Below are positions 7,798 through 18,771 of a stretch of DNA of 64,000 nt, one piece after another. Source of the DNA: Pseudarthrobacter defluvii (GTDB lineage Bacteria; Actinomycetota; Actinomycetes; Actinomycetales; Micrococcaceae); assembly GCF_030323865.1 (NCBI RefSeq), contig NZ_CP066362.1, positions 3,658,001 through 3,722,000 on the forward strand, in the 5' to 3' direction. Under the pieces are notes generated by a model. It worked only from the letters and a program-made list of their open reading frames with translations. It did not search any database and was not told the DNA's origin. The position numbers were made by a program, and so were the translations under genes. Every line of letters begins with the position of its first letter. The stretch's first letter is position 1.

Positions 7798-8123
7798 GTG
7801 TCTTCCTTCGGCCTTTCAGCGGGGCCGGCAGACCGCAGGCGGGCCCCAGCCTTCGGACGTAGACCCAATCCTATCGGCATGGTCCGGAATCCTTGCTTCA
7901 ACAACTGGGCGTTGGCGTCCTCCCCCCGGAAGCGACAAATGCGGGATGGTTGCCGCGGAGCTTGCGCCGGCTCCCCTTGACTACCCTGCCCCACCTTCCC
8001 TACACTTTTCATAAAGCAGAATCTAAATTCCACAAAGCGGAATCCCAAGGGAATGTGGGAACGGCCTCGTAAGCCGGAAGCAAGGGAAGATAGATCAAAG
8101 CCCCTCCCCTGGAAGGACCTACG
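7798..8123. other. 326-bp intergenic region holding the hyi promoter
   Basis: Divergent upstream region of rsgA and hyi. Apart from the operator pair at 8010-8043 I see no gene or RNA in it. The ribosome binding site GGAAGGA lies just before the hyi ATG. Confidence 0.7.
8010..8043 (+). promoter_or_regulatory. Predicted operator pair for the glyoxylate/allantoin operon
   Basis: A 13-bp direct repeat with two mismatches, CATAAAGCAGAAT (8010-8022) and CACAAAGCGGAAT (8031-8043), offset by exactly 21 bp (two helical turns). The second copy is also the right part of a palindrome, ATTCC-N7-GGAAT (8027-8043). The same layout (TTCCA-N4-GCGGAA with an upstream GC-N-GAA 22 bp away) lies before uraD at 22645-22672. 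The IclR-type regulator at 23676 is the obvious candidate binder. Confidence 0.6.
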
Positions 8124-8924
8124 ATGACGTACACAGTGAACTGCTCCATCCTCCTCACGGAGCTGCCCCTGCTCGAGCGCCCCGCCGCCGCAAAGGCAGC
8201 AGGCTTCGATGCTGTTGAGTTCTGGTGGCCCTTCGAGACGTCCGTCCCGGCGGACAGCGAGATCACCAAGTTCGAGAACGCCATCACGGACGCCGGTGTC
8301 CAGCTCACGGGCCTGAACTTCAACGCCGGCAACATGCCCGGCGGCGACCGCGGTTTGGTTTCCTGGAAGGGACGCTGCTCCGAGTTCAAGGACAACGTCG
8401 ACGTCGTGGCCGGCATCGGCGAACGTTTGGGCTGCAAGGCCTTCAACGCCCTCTACGGCAACCGGCAGGACGAATTCACCCCCGAAGAGCAGGACGAACT
8501 CGCCGCCAAGAACCTGGCGGCAGCAGCCGAAGGCGTCGCCCGCATCGGCGGCACCGTCCTCCTCGAACCCGTCAGCGGCGCACCCAAGTACCCGCTCCTC
8601 ACCGCCGACGACGCACTCAAGGTCATCGCCCGCGTCAAGGAAGAGGCCGGCGCAGAGAACATCAAGCTCCTCGCCGACTTCTACCACCTGGCAGTCAACG
8701 GCGATGACGTCCAGGCCGTCATCGAGAACCACGCCAAGGACTTCGGCCATATCCAGATCGCCGACAACCCGGGCCGCGGCGCCCCCGGCACCGGCACCCT
8801 CCCGCTCGGCGAATGGATCGCCCGCAGCCGCGAACTCGGCTACGAAGGCTACATCGGCCTCGAGTACAAGGAACCGCAGGAAACGGCCTTCAGCTGGGCC
8901 ATCCGCGAGCGCGTTTCCAACTGA
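8124..8924 (+). CDS. hyi: Hydroxypyruvate isomerase
   Basis: 266 residues, the usual length. A TIM-barrel sugar isomerase/epimerase of the Hyi family (MTYTVNCSILLTELPLLERP start, LLEPVSGAPKYPLLTADDAL, HIQIADNPGRGAPGTG, YIGLEYKEPQETAFSW). It interconverts hydroxypyruvate and tartronate semialdehyde. First gene of a co-directional run with glxR, gcl, glxK and allB, so it serves glyoxylate salvage from allantoin. Expression is probably controlled by the operator pair 80-115 bp upstream. Confidence 0.95.
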   Translation: MTYTVNCSILLTELPLLERPAAAKAAGFDAVEFWWPFETSVPADSEITKFENAITDAGVQLTGLNFNAGNMPGGDRGLVSWKGRCSEFKDNVDVVAGIGERLGCKAFNALYGNRQDEFTPEEQDELAAKNLAAAAEGVARIGGTVLLEPVSGAPKYPLLTADDALKVIARVKEEAGAENIKLLADFYHLAVNGDDVQAVIENHAKDFGHIQIADNPGRGAPGTGTLPLGEWIARSRELGYEGYIGLEYKEPQETAFSWAIRERVSN

Positions 8925-8967
8925 CCCCTCCCGCCGAACACATACAGACTTCAGAAAGAGAACCATC

Positions 8968-9846
8968 ATGAGCAACGTTGCAGTTATCGGACTCGGAATC
9001 ATGGGCCTGCCCATGGCCATCAACCTGGTCAAGGCCGGCCACACCGTCACCGGCTTCAACCGCAGCCAGGACAAGATCGACAAGCTGGTCTCCGAAGGCG
9101 GCAAGGGTGCCGCGAGTATCGCTGACGCGGTCAAGGATGCCGACATGGTCATCACCATGGTGCCGGACTCCCCCGACGTTGAGGGCGTAGTCAGCGGCAA
9201 GGACGGCGTCTTCGCCAACGCCAAGCAGGGGACCCTGTGGATCGATGCCTCCAGCATCCGCCCCGACGTCGCGGTCCGCCTCTCGGAAGAAGCCCGCGAA
9301 GCCGGCATCCGCCCCCTCGACGCCCCGGTATCCGGCGGCGAACAGGGTGCCATTGACGCCGTCCTGTCCATCATGGTCGGCGGCGACAAGGCAGACTTCG
9401 ACGACGCCCAGGACGTCCTGAACGCCGTCGGCAAGACCATCGTCCACGTTGGTCCCTCCGGCTCCGGCCAGACGGTCAAGGCTGCCAACCAGCTGATCGT
9501 CGCCGTCAACATCGAGGTCCTCGGCGAAGCCGTCGCCTTCCTCGAGGCCTACGGCGTGGACACCGACGCCGCCCTCAAGGTCCTCGGCGGTGGCCTGGCC
9601 GGCTCCAAGGTCCTGGAACAGAAGGGCCAGAAGATGCTGGACCGCAACTTCGACCCCGGCTTCCGCCTGGCCCTGCACCACAAGGACCTGGGCATCGTTA
9701 CCTCCGCCGCCCGCGAAGCAAACGTCGCCATCCCGCTCGGCGCCGTCGTCGCCCAGCTCGTCGCCGCCACCGTCAACCAGGGTGACGGCGCACTGGACCA
9801 CTCCGGACTCTTCAAGCAGGTCCTGCAGCTCAGCGGCAGGAAATAG
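8968..9846 (+). CDS. glxR: 2-hydroxy-3-oxopropionate (tartronate semialdehyde) reductase
   Basis: 292 residues, ATG 8968 after AGAAAGAG. N-terminal NAD(P)-binding motif VAVIGLGIMGLPMAINLVKA, substrate motif DAPVSGGEQGA near residue 125, and the catalytic-lysine helix GQTVKAANQLIVA near 170. It reduces tartronate semialdehyde to D-glycerate, the step after glyoxylate carboligase. It lies 43 nt after hyi in the same operon. Confidence 0.95.
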   Translation: MSNVAVIGLGIMGLPMAINLVKAGHTVTGFNRSQDKIDKLVSEGGKGAASIADAVKDADMVITMVPDSPDVEGVVSGKDGVFANAKQGTLWIDASSIRPDVAVRLSEEAREAGIRPLDAPVSGGEQGAIDAVLSIMVGGDKADFDDAQDVLNAVGKTIVHVGPSGSGQTVKAANQLIVAVNIEVLGEAVAFLEAYGVDTDAALKVLGGGLAGSKVLEQKGQKMLDRNFDPGFRLALHHKDLGIVTSAAREANVAIPLGAVVAQLVAATVNQGDGALDHSGLFKQVLQLSGRK

Positions 9847-9877
9847 GGCAGGCACACAGCCGCCTAAGACACACAGC

Positions 9878-9915
9878 AGGGAACCCGCCGTCGTGAATTA
9901 CGACGGCGGTTCCCT
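9878..9915. terminator. Intercistronic hairpin between glxR and gcl
   Basis: AGGGAACCCGCCGTCGT (9878-9894) pairs with ACGACGGCGGTTCCCT (9900-9915), with one bulged C and a 5-nt loop. No T-run follows, so it may protect mRNA or cause partial termination rather than act as a full terminator. Confidence 0.5.
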
Positions 9916-9959
9916 CACCACACCCAAAAACAGACTTTCAAGCTTTCAAGGAGCACCCC

Positions 9960-11750
<1,791 letters not shown>

Positions 11751-11752
11751 CC

Positions 11753-12946
11753 ATGCGCGTGGTTATCGCCCCGGACAAGTTCAAGGGATCGCTGTCCGCC
11801 CCGGAGGTGTGCAGCCACCTGGAAAAGGGCCTGCAGCGCGGCGCGGGCGGCAATCTTGACGTCGTCCGGATTCCGGTGGCCGACGGCGGCGAGGGCACCC
11901 TCGATGCCGCCGTCGGCTCCGGTTTCACCCGCCGCACGGCAACGGTGAGCGGCCCCACCGGGCAGCCGGTGGAAGCGGACTACGCGGTCCGCGGGCACGA
12001 GGCCGTCATCGAAATGGCCGCCGCCTCCGGGCTCGCCCTGGTGCCAAGCGTCCAGAAGGGCGGACGGCCCACCCCGGCCGAGGCCACCACGGCCAGCAGC
12101 CTGGGCACCGGCCAGCTCATCCGCGCAGCGCTCGACGCCGGCTGCCGGAGGATCGTGCTCGGCGTGGGCGGCAGTGCCAATACCGACGGCGGTGCGGGGC
12201 TCCTGCAGGGGCTCGGCGCCAGGTTCCTGGACAACAGGAACAACGAACTCCCACCGGGCGGGGCTGCGCTGGCTAACCTGCACAGCATCGACTTCACCGA
12301 TTTCGAACCCCGCCTGGTGGACACCCGGTTTGTGCTGGCATCCGATGTGGACAACCCGCTGCTGGGCGCCCAGGGCGCCGCGGCGGTGTTCGGTCCACAG
12401 AAGGGCGCCACACCCCAAGACGTCGGCATGCTCGACGCCGCCCTGGCCAGGTTTGTCGAAGTCCTGGCCAGGGAAATCGGATTCCGCGCCGTCAAGGCTG
12501 CCGAGGCTCCCGGAGCCGGGGCAGCCGGCGGCGTGGGCTACGCCGCCATCGCCGCACTGGCCGCAACGCGGCGGCCGGGCATCGACGTCGTCCTCGAATT
12601 CACCGGACTGGCGGACCGCCTGGGCGGCGCCGACCTGGTGATCACCGGAGAAGGCAGCCTGGACGAACAAAGCCTGCTGGGCAAAACCCCCATGGGTGTT
12701 GCCCGCGCGGCCGCGGCGCAGGGCGTTCCGGTTATCGCCGTCTGCGGCCGGACCACCCTGGACCAGGGCCAGGCGGCGGCCGCCGGATTCGAGGACGTCT
12801 ACGCTTTGACGGCGCTCGAAACCGATGTAAACAAGTGCATAGCAGAGGCCGGACCCCTGCTGGAGCAGCTGGGCACCCAAATCAGTGCGGGGCTGGCGGC
12901 CAACAGGCCTGCCGCCGCAAGTACCAAGGAGGACCTCCGTGTCTGA
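11753..12946 (+). CDS. glxK: Glycerate 2-kinase
   Basis: 397 residues of the GarK/GlxK family (pfam glycerate kinase family 1): [15 protein letters not shown] at the N-terminus, [11 protein letters not shown] near 42, [13 protein letters not shown] near 137 and a late [15 protein letters not shown]. It phosphorylates D-glycerate to 2-phosphoglycerate, feeding glyoxylate-derived carbon into glycolysis. Starts 2 nt after gcl and overlaps the start of allB by 8 nt. Confidence 0.95.
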   Translation: MRVVIAPDKFKGSLSAPEVCSHLEKGLQRGAGGNLDVVRIPVADGGEGTLDAAVGSGFTRRTATVSGPTGQPVEADYAVRGHEAVIEMAAASGLALVPSVQKGGRPTPAEATTASSLGTGQLIRAALDAGCRRIVLGVGGSANTDGGAGLLQGLGARFLDNRNNELPPGGAALANLHSIDFTDFEPRLVDTRFVLASDVDNPLLGAQGAAAVFGPQKGATPQDVGMLDAALARFVEVLAREIGFRAVKAAEAPGAGAAGGVGYAAIAALAATRRPGIDVVLEFTGLADRLGGADLVITGEGSLDEQSLLGKTPMGVARAAAAQGVPVIAVCGRTTLDQGQAAAAGFEDVYALTALETDVNKCIAEAGPLLEQLGTQISAGLAANRPAAASTKEDLRV

Positions 12947-14282
12947 AGAACGTTTTGACCTCGTCATCCGGGGCCAGCGCATCCTGACCACCGCCGGCAT
13001 CGCGCCGCGCGAGGTAGGTGTCCGCAACGGCAGGATCGTGGCCATCGAACCGCTGGGCAACGGCCTGGCCGGCGCCGAAGTCATCGATCTGGCCGACGAT
13101 GAAACCCTGCTCCCCGGCCTGGTGGACACCCACGTCCACGTCAACGAACCCGGCCGCACTGAGTGGGAGGGCTTCGCCTCCGCCACCCGCGCAGCCGCGG
13201 CCGGCGGCGTGACCACCATCATCGACATGCCGCTGAACTCCGTCCCGCCCACCACCACGGTGGAGAACCTCAAGCTCAAGCGCGAGGTAGCCGAGGACCA
13301 GGCCTTCATCGACGTCGGCTTCTGGGGCGGCGCCATCCCGGGCAACAAGGCAGACCTGCGTCCCCTGCACGACGAAGGCGTGTTCGGATTCAAGTGCTTC
13401 CTGCTGCACTCCGGCGTGGACGAGTTCCCGCACCTGGACGCGGATGAGATGGAAGAGGACATGGCCGAGCTGAAGGCCTTCGACTCGCTCATGATCGTCC
13501 ACGCCGAGGACTCCCACGCCATCGACCGCGCACCCCACCCGGGCGGGGACCACTACGAAACCTTCCTGGCCTCCCGCCCCCGCGGCGCCGAGAACAAGGC
13601 TATCGCCGAGGTCATCGAACGGGCCCGCTGGACCGGTGCGCGTGCGCACATCCTGCACCTGTCGTCGTCGGACGCCCTGCCCATGATTGCCTCCGCCAAG
13701 CGTGACGGCGTGAAGCTCACCGTGGAAACCTGCCCGCACTACCTCACGCTGATGGCGGAGGAAATCCCGGACGGTGCCACCGCCTACAAGTGCTGCCCGC
13801 CCATCCGCGAAGCGTCCAACCGCGAGCTGCTGTGGCAGGGCCTGCAGGACGGCACCATCGACTGCATCGTTTCGGACCACTCCCCCTCCACCTTGGATCT
13901 CAAGGACTTGGAAAACGGCGACTTCGCCGTGGCCTGGGGCGGCGTCTCGTCACTGCAGCTGGGCCTGTCCCTGATCTGGACCGAAGCCCGCCACCGCGGC
14001 ATCCCGCTGGAACAGGTGGTGTCCTGGATGGCAGAGAAGCCCGCCAACCTGGCCCGGCTCACCAACAAGGGACAGCTGGCGCTGGGCTACGACGCCGACT
14101 TCTCCATCTTCGCGCCGGACGAGGCCTTCGTGGTGGACGTCTCCAAGCTCAAGCACAAGAACCCCATCACCCCCTACGACGGCAAAGCGCTGTCAGGCGT
14201 GGTGCGCAAGACCTACCTCCGCGGCGCCGTAGTGGACGGCCAGACCCCTACGGGCAAGCTGATCCGCCGCGGCGGCGTATAA
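12939..14282 (+). CDS. allB: Allantoinase
   Basis: 447 residues, GTG start chosen because AGGAGG lies 6 nt upstream. A dihydroorotase-like cyclic amidohydrolase: [17 protein letters not shown] gives the H-x-H metal pair, [10 protein letters not shown] the carboxylated Lys, VHAEDSHAI and HILHLSS the other metal histidines, and [11 protein letters not shown] the catalytic Asp. It opens allantoin to allantoate. It is last in the glyoxylate operon, whereas allantoicase and ureidoglycolate enzymes are absent from the window. Confidence 0.95.
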   Translation: MSEERFDLVIRGQRILTTAGIAPREVGVRNGRIVAIEPLGNGLAGAEVIDLADDETLLPGLVDTHVHVNEPGRTEWEGFASATRAAAAGGVTTIIDMPLNSVPPTTTVENLKLKREVAEDQAFIDVGFWGGAIPGNKADLRPLHDEGVFGFKCFLLHSGVDEFPHLDADEMEEDMAELKAFDSLMIVHAEDSHAIDRAPHPGGDHYETFLASRPRGAENKAIAEVIERARWTGARAHILHLSSSDALPMIASAKRDGVKLTVETCPHYLTLMAEEIPDGATAYKCCPPIREASNRELLWQGLQDGTIDCIVSDHSPSTLDLKDLENGDFAVAWGGVSSLQLGLSLIWTEARHRGIPLEQVVSWMAEKPANLARLTNKGQLALGYDADFSIFAPDEAFVVDVSKLKHKNPITPYDGKALSGVVRKTYLRGAVVDGQTPTGKLIRRGGV

Positions 14283-14291
14283 GGGCGCGCC

Positions 14292-14948
14292 ATGGCAGTG
14301 GAAGCCCATCATCCACGGACGGCGGCCCCATACCAGGTTCCGCACCGGCCTCCAGCCAGGCGGGCCACGGCCCACGGGCTGGCCGTGTGGGTGGTTCCTG
14401 CCGAAGGAACCACCCCGGAACTCCTGCAGCACGCCGCCCAAATGGTCCTTGCAAGGGCCCTCGAAACTGCTCCGGAGGCGGAAGTCCATTGGCCTGCCGC
14501 CGGAGCCCCCACGTCCGCCGCGGAGGAAGCAAAAGATGACTCCTCCCGCGCTTCCTCCGCGGCGGAGAACCCCGACGCAACTGATGCCGACGGCGGCACC
14601 CGCCTGCCGCCGTCGGCCGGCCCCGTCAGCCGCGTCGCCGTGGACCTTGCCGCCGACACCGTCCTGCTGGACGGCCGCCCGGTGGCGCTGACCGGCGTCG
14701 AGTACAAGGTGCTCCGGTACCTGGTGACCCACCTGTCCCGCACGGTGGGCCGCGAGGAGCTGCAGGAGTTCCTGGAATCGCTGGATTTCCCCGGCGCCAC
14801 CGCCCGCTCCATCGACGTGTACGTGGGCAGGATCCGCAAAAAACTGGGCAACGCCCGCCATGCCGTAGCTACCGTACGCGGCGGCGGATACCAGTTTGTT
14901 CCCGGCCCCCACGCGGCGGTTCGGGGTCCTGCGGAATACTGCATATGA
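14292..14948 (+). CDS. Orphan OmpR/PhoB-type winged-helix protein without a receiver domain
   Basis: 218 residues. The C-terminal about 90 residues are a clear Trans_reg_C winged helix (ALTGVEYKVLRYLVTHLSR, RSIDVYVGRIRKKLG, TVRGGGYQFVPG). The N-terminal 110 residues are Ala/Pro-rich and low-complexity and lack the phosphorylatable Asp pocket of a response regulator, so activity is not set by a standard phosphorelay. It begins 9 nt after allB, probably the last gene of that transcript. Targets unknown. Confidence 0.8.
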   Translation: MAVEAHHPRTAAPYQVPHRPPARRATAHGLAVWVVPAEGTTPELLQHAAQMVLARALETAPEAEVHWPAAGAPTSAAEEAKDDSSRASSAAENPDATDADGGTRLPPSAGPVSRVAVDLAADTVLLDGRPVALTGVEYKVLRYLVTHLSRTVGREELQEFLESLDFPGATARSIDVYVGRIRKKLGNARHAVATVRGGGYQFVPGPHAAVRGPAEYCI

Positions 14949-15029
14949 CGCGCTGGTTTGTATCAGTAAGCGGCAACCCGCTTCACTTGATGTTTGGCCA
15001 TCACTGACCGAGTCTTACAAAGGAACGCC

Positions 15030-15509
15030 ATGAGCCCCACCCTGACCACCAAGCTTCAGCCCGGCACCCCGGCTCCTGATTTCACCCTCCGGGACGCCCA
15101 GGGCCGGGAAACCTCCTTGGCCGATTACCGTGGCAAGAACGTCATCGTGTACTTCTACCCCAAGGCCGCAACCCCCGGTTGCACCACCGAAGCCTGCGAC
15201 TTCCGCGACAGCCTTGCCTCCCTCCAGGGCAAGGGCTACGAAGTTGTCGGCATCTCCCCCGACGCCCAGGAAGCCCTGGCCGGCTTCAGCGGCGACTTCT
15301 CCCTGACCTTCCCGCTGCTCTCCGACCCCGACCACACGATTGCCCTGGCCTACGGCGCCTGGGGCGAAAAGCTGGTCAACGGCGAAATCCACGAAGGGAT
15401 TGTCCGCTCCACGGTTGTGGTGGACCCCGCAGGCAACGTCACCCTGGCCCAGTACCAGGTCCAGGCCGACGGCCACGTCGCCCGCCTCAAGGAAGCCCTG
15501 GGAGTCTAA
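15030..15509 (+). CDS. bcp: Thioredoxin-dependent thiol peroxidase (BCP/PrxQ)
   Basis: 159 residues from ATG 15030, which has AAAGGA upstream; a TTG 12 codons earlier is less likely. Peroxiredoxin fold with TPGCTTEACDFRD, holding the peroxidatic Cys and the PrxQ-type resolving Cys five residues later. It reduces hydrogen and organic peroxides in the cytosol. Monocistronic, followed by a hairpin terminator. Confidence 0.95.
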   Translation: MSPTLTTKLQPGTPAPDFTLRDAQGRETSLADYRGKNVIVYFYPKAATPGCTTEACDFRDSLASLQGKGYEVVGISPDAQEALAGFSGDFSLTFPLLSDPDHTIALAYGAWGEKLVNGEIHEGIVRSTVVVDPAGNVTLAQYQVQADGHVARLKEALGV

Positions 15510-15536
15510 GCCCGCCGTCACTTCCTGCAGCTTTTT

Positions 15537-15571
15537 CCGGACGCCCCGGCACACAGTGCTGGGGCGTCCGG
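15537..15571. terminator. Hairpin terminator between bcp and convergent MFS gene
   Basis: CCGGACGCCCCGGCA (15537-15551) pairs with TGCTGGGGCGTCCGG (15557-15571), one G-T wobble, 5-nt loop. Located between two convergent genes and likely used by both. Confidence 0.75.
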
Positions 15572-15574
15572 CAT

Positions 15575-16963
15575 TTAACCTGCGGTCTGTGCCGCAACCT
15601 GCGCGTACGAGGCCGACACCCGGCGGTAGACCGGGGTGAAGAATGCCAGCAGCGCTGCCGCGATCATGATGATGCCGGCCACCAGGAACACCAGGGCGAT
15701 CCCGCGGGAGGTGCCCTCACCCAGCAGCGGCGCCAGGGCGGTGGCGCCGTCCGCCGACCGTGCGTAAGGGATGATCCAAAACTGGGCAATGGGTGCGATG
15801 ACGAACGCTGTCACCGGTGCCGCAGCGGATTCGAATGCCATGGCGAAGCCAAAGACGCGGCCCTGCCGTTCCAGCGGCACCACCCGCTGGATGACGGTCT
15901 GCTCGGCCGCCTCCACGAACGGGACCAGCAGCAGGTACAGCCAGATACCCAGGATGTAGAGCCACGCCCACTCCCGCAGCGTGAAGACCGCACCGAGCAC
16001 ACCCATGACCGCCACCGCCGCCAGCAGGGTGCGCAACGGGTTGTCCCCGAGCCCGAACCTGCCGATCAGCGCACCGCCGATGATGAATCCCGTGGAACCA
16101 ACAGCAAAAACGGCGCCCCACATCTCCACCGAAAACATCTCCAGCCCGTACGGGTCCATCAGGGCCATATAGACACCGCCGATGAAATTGTTGAACGTGG
16201 AAAACACGATCAGCGCGAACAGCCCCGAAATGGCCAGCACCGCCGCGAAAGAGCCGCGCAGGTCGAACCCACCGTGGGCGTCCGTCGCCGCTGCCCGCAC
16301 CTCCTCGGGCATCCGCAGGGTCAACAGGTGCGCCGCGGCCAGCGCCGTGAGCACCAGCGCCACGGCGATGGTCCAGCCCATGCCCAGCAGTCCGACGGAC
16401 AGTCCGGAGAGCAGGGAGGTGACGATGAACATCAGCCCCTGCACCATTCCCACCAGGCCGTTGGCGTTGGCGCGGCGTTCCGGTTCGATGAGGATGGTGA
16501 CGGTGGTGGACAAGGCGATGTTCCGCAGGTTTTCCACCACGGCGCCAATCAGGATGATCAGGGTGAACACCCAGAACCACGGCTGCCCCAGATCCAGCAA
16601 CGATGCCGCAGGCGTCAGCAGGAACATCACCCCGGACAGCACGAACATCACCAGGGTGAATCCGGCGGCGAATCGCATCACTGCCAGCTTGCGGTAACGG
16701 TCCACTAAAGTGCCGAAGCTGATGCTGGACAGCGCAATCAGCAGCATGTACGCACCGCCCACCACGCCGGTGGCGATCACGTTGCGCGTCTCCAGGTAGA
16801 GCCAGAAAGTCAGGGCGAACCACAGGTAGCTGGTGGTGATGTTCGCCAGGGCGGTGTTGACCAGGATTCCGGCAAAGGTGCGGGAACGCTGGGCCGGGGT
16901 TCGCGGTGAGGTGCCGACGGCATCGGTATCCGCAGCGGCATTGCCCGGTTCCTGCTGGGTCAT
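15575..16963 (-). CDS. MFS transporter
   Basis: About 462 residues from the ATG at 16963 (MTQQEPGNAAAD); the frame extends 8 codons further but the start there is weaker. Twelve predicted membrane segments, no cytosolic domain. N-terminal pattern ILVNTALANITTSYLWFALT and the loop VDRYRKLAVM are like MFS_3 exporters. Substrate unknown. Monocistronic. Confidence 0.85.
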   Translation of the reverse strand: MTQQEPGNAAADTDAVGTSPRTPAQRSRTFAGILVNTALANITTSYLWFALTFWLYLETRNVIATGVVGGAYMLLIALSSISFGTLVDRYRKLAVMRFAAGFTLVMFVLSGVMFLLTPAASLLDLGQPWFWVFTLIILIGAVVENLRNIALSTTVTILIEPERRANANGLVGMVQGLMFIVTSLLSGLSVGLLGMGWTIAVALVLTALAAAHLLTLRMPEEVRAAATDAHGGFDLRGSFAAVLAISGLFALIVFSTFNNFIGGVYMALMDPYGLEMFSVEMWGAVFAVGSTGFIIGGALIGRFGLGDNPLRTLLAAVAVMGVLGAVFTLREWAWLYILGIWLYLLLVPFVEAAEQTVIQRVVPLERQGRVFGFAMAFESAAAPVTAFVIAPIAQFWIIPYARSADGATALAPLLGEGTSRGIALVFLVAGIIMIAAALLAFFTPVYRRVSASYAQVAAQTAG

Positions 16964-17057
16964 GCGTCCCAGTGTAGTGAGGGGCAACAGGAGCCAACAG
17001 GGTGGAAACTAGGCTGGTCAGGCGTTCAACTCCCAACCCATTGAGGAAAGGACCGGC

Positions 17058-17450
17058 ATGGACAATGTGACGGAGAAGGAACCGCCGGAAGACGGGACGG
17101 ATGCACGCCTCCGTCTGCTGCTGGACTCGGTCTTTGGAACAGGCCCCGACGCCACCTTGGAACTCACCGTGGTGGTTGACGGTGCCGTCATTTCGGGATC
17201 GGTGGTGTCGGAGCATGCGTGGACCCAGCGGCAGAATGACCAGGTACGGATCGGCAGCTGGGCCATCGCCGGGATCCTCGATTCCTGGGAAGCCGGGGCG
17301 GATGCAGCCAGTACGGCAGACCAGCCACGGTACATCCATTTCCTGGGACCCGTCCTGCTTTCCGGAGGTGTCAGGGTGCCGCTCCAGGCAACCAGGGTGG
17401 ATGTCCGCAGGGTGGCGGCATGGAGCATCGGCAGGATGCCGGAAGACTAG
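17058..17450 (+). CDS. Hypothetical protein (weak GvpU-like pattern)
   Basis: 130 residues, ATG with GAAAGGA upstream. A beta-rich segment LELTVVVDGAVISGSVVSEH followed by an amphipathic helix vaguely resembles gas-vesicle accessory protein GvpU, but no other gas-vesicle gene is near, so the resemblance is only a pointer. It ends 9 nt before the GNAT gene. Confidence 0.65.
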   Translation: MDNVTEKEPPEDGTDARLRLLLDSVFGTGPDATLELTVVVDGAVISGSVVSEHAWTQRQNDQVRIGSWAIAGILDSWEAGADAASTADQPRYIHFLGPVLLSGGVRVPLQATRVDVRRVAAWSIGRMPED

Positions 17451-17459
17451 GATGGCCGC

Positions 17460-18032
17460 ATGGCGATTGAGGTGCGCCCGGCGACGAACTTCGAGGACGT
17501 AAAGGCACTGGTGGGGCCCAAACGGCCTGATGCCACGGTCTGCTGGTGCCTGAGCTACCGGATCCCTTCCAAAGAGAACGTTGCCCTGCGGGGCGAAGAG
17601 CGCGGAGAACTGGTCAGGCAGGTGGTTGCCCAGGACCCACCGCCCGGAGTTTTGGCGTACGACGGCGGCGAGCCGGTTGGGTGGGCAGCCGTCCACCCGC
17701 GGGCGGACACCAGTTTCGCCCGCAACCGAAAAATCCCGCACGTCGATGCCCGGGACGCCTGGTCGGTCTGGTGCCTCCGGGTACGCCCCGGCCACCGCGG
17801 GAAGGGAATCTCGCACCATCTCCTGGCCGGCGCCGTCGAGATGGCACGGGCCTACGGGGCGCCCGTAGTCGAGGGCTATCCGGTGGACAACGCCGGCAGC
17901 AAAGTGGACCTCACCATGGCCTACGTGGGCACCCGCAAGCTGTTCGAGGACGCCGGCTTCACCAAAGCCGCGGACACCACCTCGGTGCTCAACGGGTTCC
18001 CCCGGGTCCTGATGCGGGTGGAGTTGGCGTAG
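17460..18032 (+). CDS. GNAT-family N-acetyltransferase
   Basis: 190 residues. The acetyl-CoA binding motif VRPGHRGKGISHHLLAGAVE (about 110-130) is the GNAT motif A; the N-terminus IEVRPATNFEDVKALVGPK is also typical. Substrate not predictable. Starts 9 nt after the preceding hypothetical gene and probably shares its transcript. Confidence 0.88.
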   Translation: MAIEVRPATNFEDVKALVGPKRPDATVCWCLSYRIPSKENVALRGEERGELVRQVVAQDPPPGVLAYDGGEPVGWAAVHPRADTSFARNRKIPHVDARDAWSVWCLRVRPGHRGKGISHHLLAGAVEMARAYGAPVVEGYPVDNAGSKVDLTMAYVGTRKLFEDAGFTKAADTTSVLNGFPRVLMRVELA

Positions 18033-18057
18033 GCGCGGGCTTCAAAGGTGCCCGGAC

Positions 18058-18174
18058 CTATTTCCGCCGCCAGTACTTGCCCCAATCAACTTCCATGGCC
18101 CACAACGCAAGCAGCATCGCGTCCATGGTCATGAGTCCCGCCATCAGGTACGACCAGCCCAGCAACAAACTCAC
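18058..18174 (-). CDS. 38-residue small membrane protein
   Basis: GTG start at 18174 with GGAG six nt upstream and TAG stop at 18058. The peptide is VSLLLGWSYLMAGLMTMDAM, then a second hydrophobic half LLALWAME, ending VDWGKYWRRK: one long hydrophobic segment with a positively charged C-terminus, the classic form of a small inner-membrane protein. It lies between a GNAT gene and a coiled-coil gene. No homologue recognised. Confidence 0.5.
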   Translation of the reverse strand: MSLLLGWSYLMAGLMTMDAMLLALWAMEVDWGKYWRRK

Positions 18175-18225
18175 AGCAATCTCCTGACTATCCCCCAGCC
18201 AATCGATTGCTGCTAAGTGTGGCAC

Positions 18226-18507
18226 CTACAGGGCTGCGAAGGAATGCCCTCCACCCGCAGTCTTTAAAAGGGCCTCAAGCCTGTGGTGCGTCTCGGTCTC
18301 CAGCTTGAGCCGGTGGGTAAGCCTTTCCACCTGCCTGGACATGTCCTCCCCCACCTGCAGCCGGTCCCCCGGCCAGCTGGATACTTCCCGGGATTCGGCG
18401 AGCGCGTGCTCCAGATCCCTGGCAGCAGCCCGTACTTTGCGTGAGTGGAAGTAGAGGCGAAGCAATGCTTTGGCTTTGTCCGCTCCCTTCCTCTTCGTCT
18501 GTTCCAT
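18226..18507 (-). CDS. Small coiled-coil hypothetical protein
   Basis: 93 residues from ATG 18507 (MEQTKRKGADKAKALLRL), preceded by GGGGAAG at good spacing. Highly charged and helical, with heptad-like leucines through DLEHALAESREV and DMSRQVERLTHRLKLETETH. No domain recognised. It is upstream of and divergent from the stress operon; a role with that operon is only a guess. Confidence 0.6.
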   Translation of the reverse strand: MEQTKRKGADKAKALLRLYFHSRKVRAAARDLEHALAESREVSSWPGDRLQVGEDMSRQVERLTHRLKLETETHHRLEALLKTAGGGHSFAAL

Positions 18508-18771
18508 TTGGCTTCCCCGCCTTCCGCAAGCCGTACAGCCTCCGTGCGGTTCGTCGTCGTGCGCTGTTGTGGAAGCTGCTGGTCCCTTCGAGTGTGACCG
18601 CTGGACCTCAACGTCCCGGCAAGCAGATGCCAAGATTCCCGCAAGATCTGCTGAGTGCCCCACCGGCAACAAGGGCGGGGATGCGGCGATGACGCCGCTG
18701 TCAGGCAAGTCACCGGAAACTGTGAAGCATAAGACATGCCCCATGCGCCTTAATACGGTAGAAGTAGAGCT

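Noticed and set aside
15717..17819. 700-codon minus-strand frame across the MFS, hypothetical and GNAT genes
   Set aside because: It spans three better supported genes and its product is an Arg/Gly/His-rich shadow.
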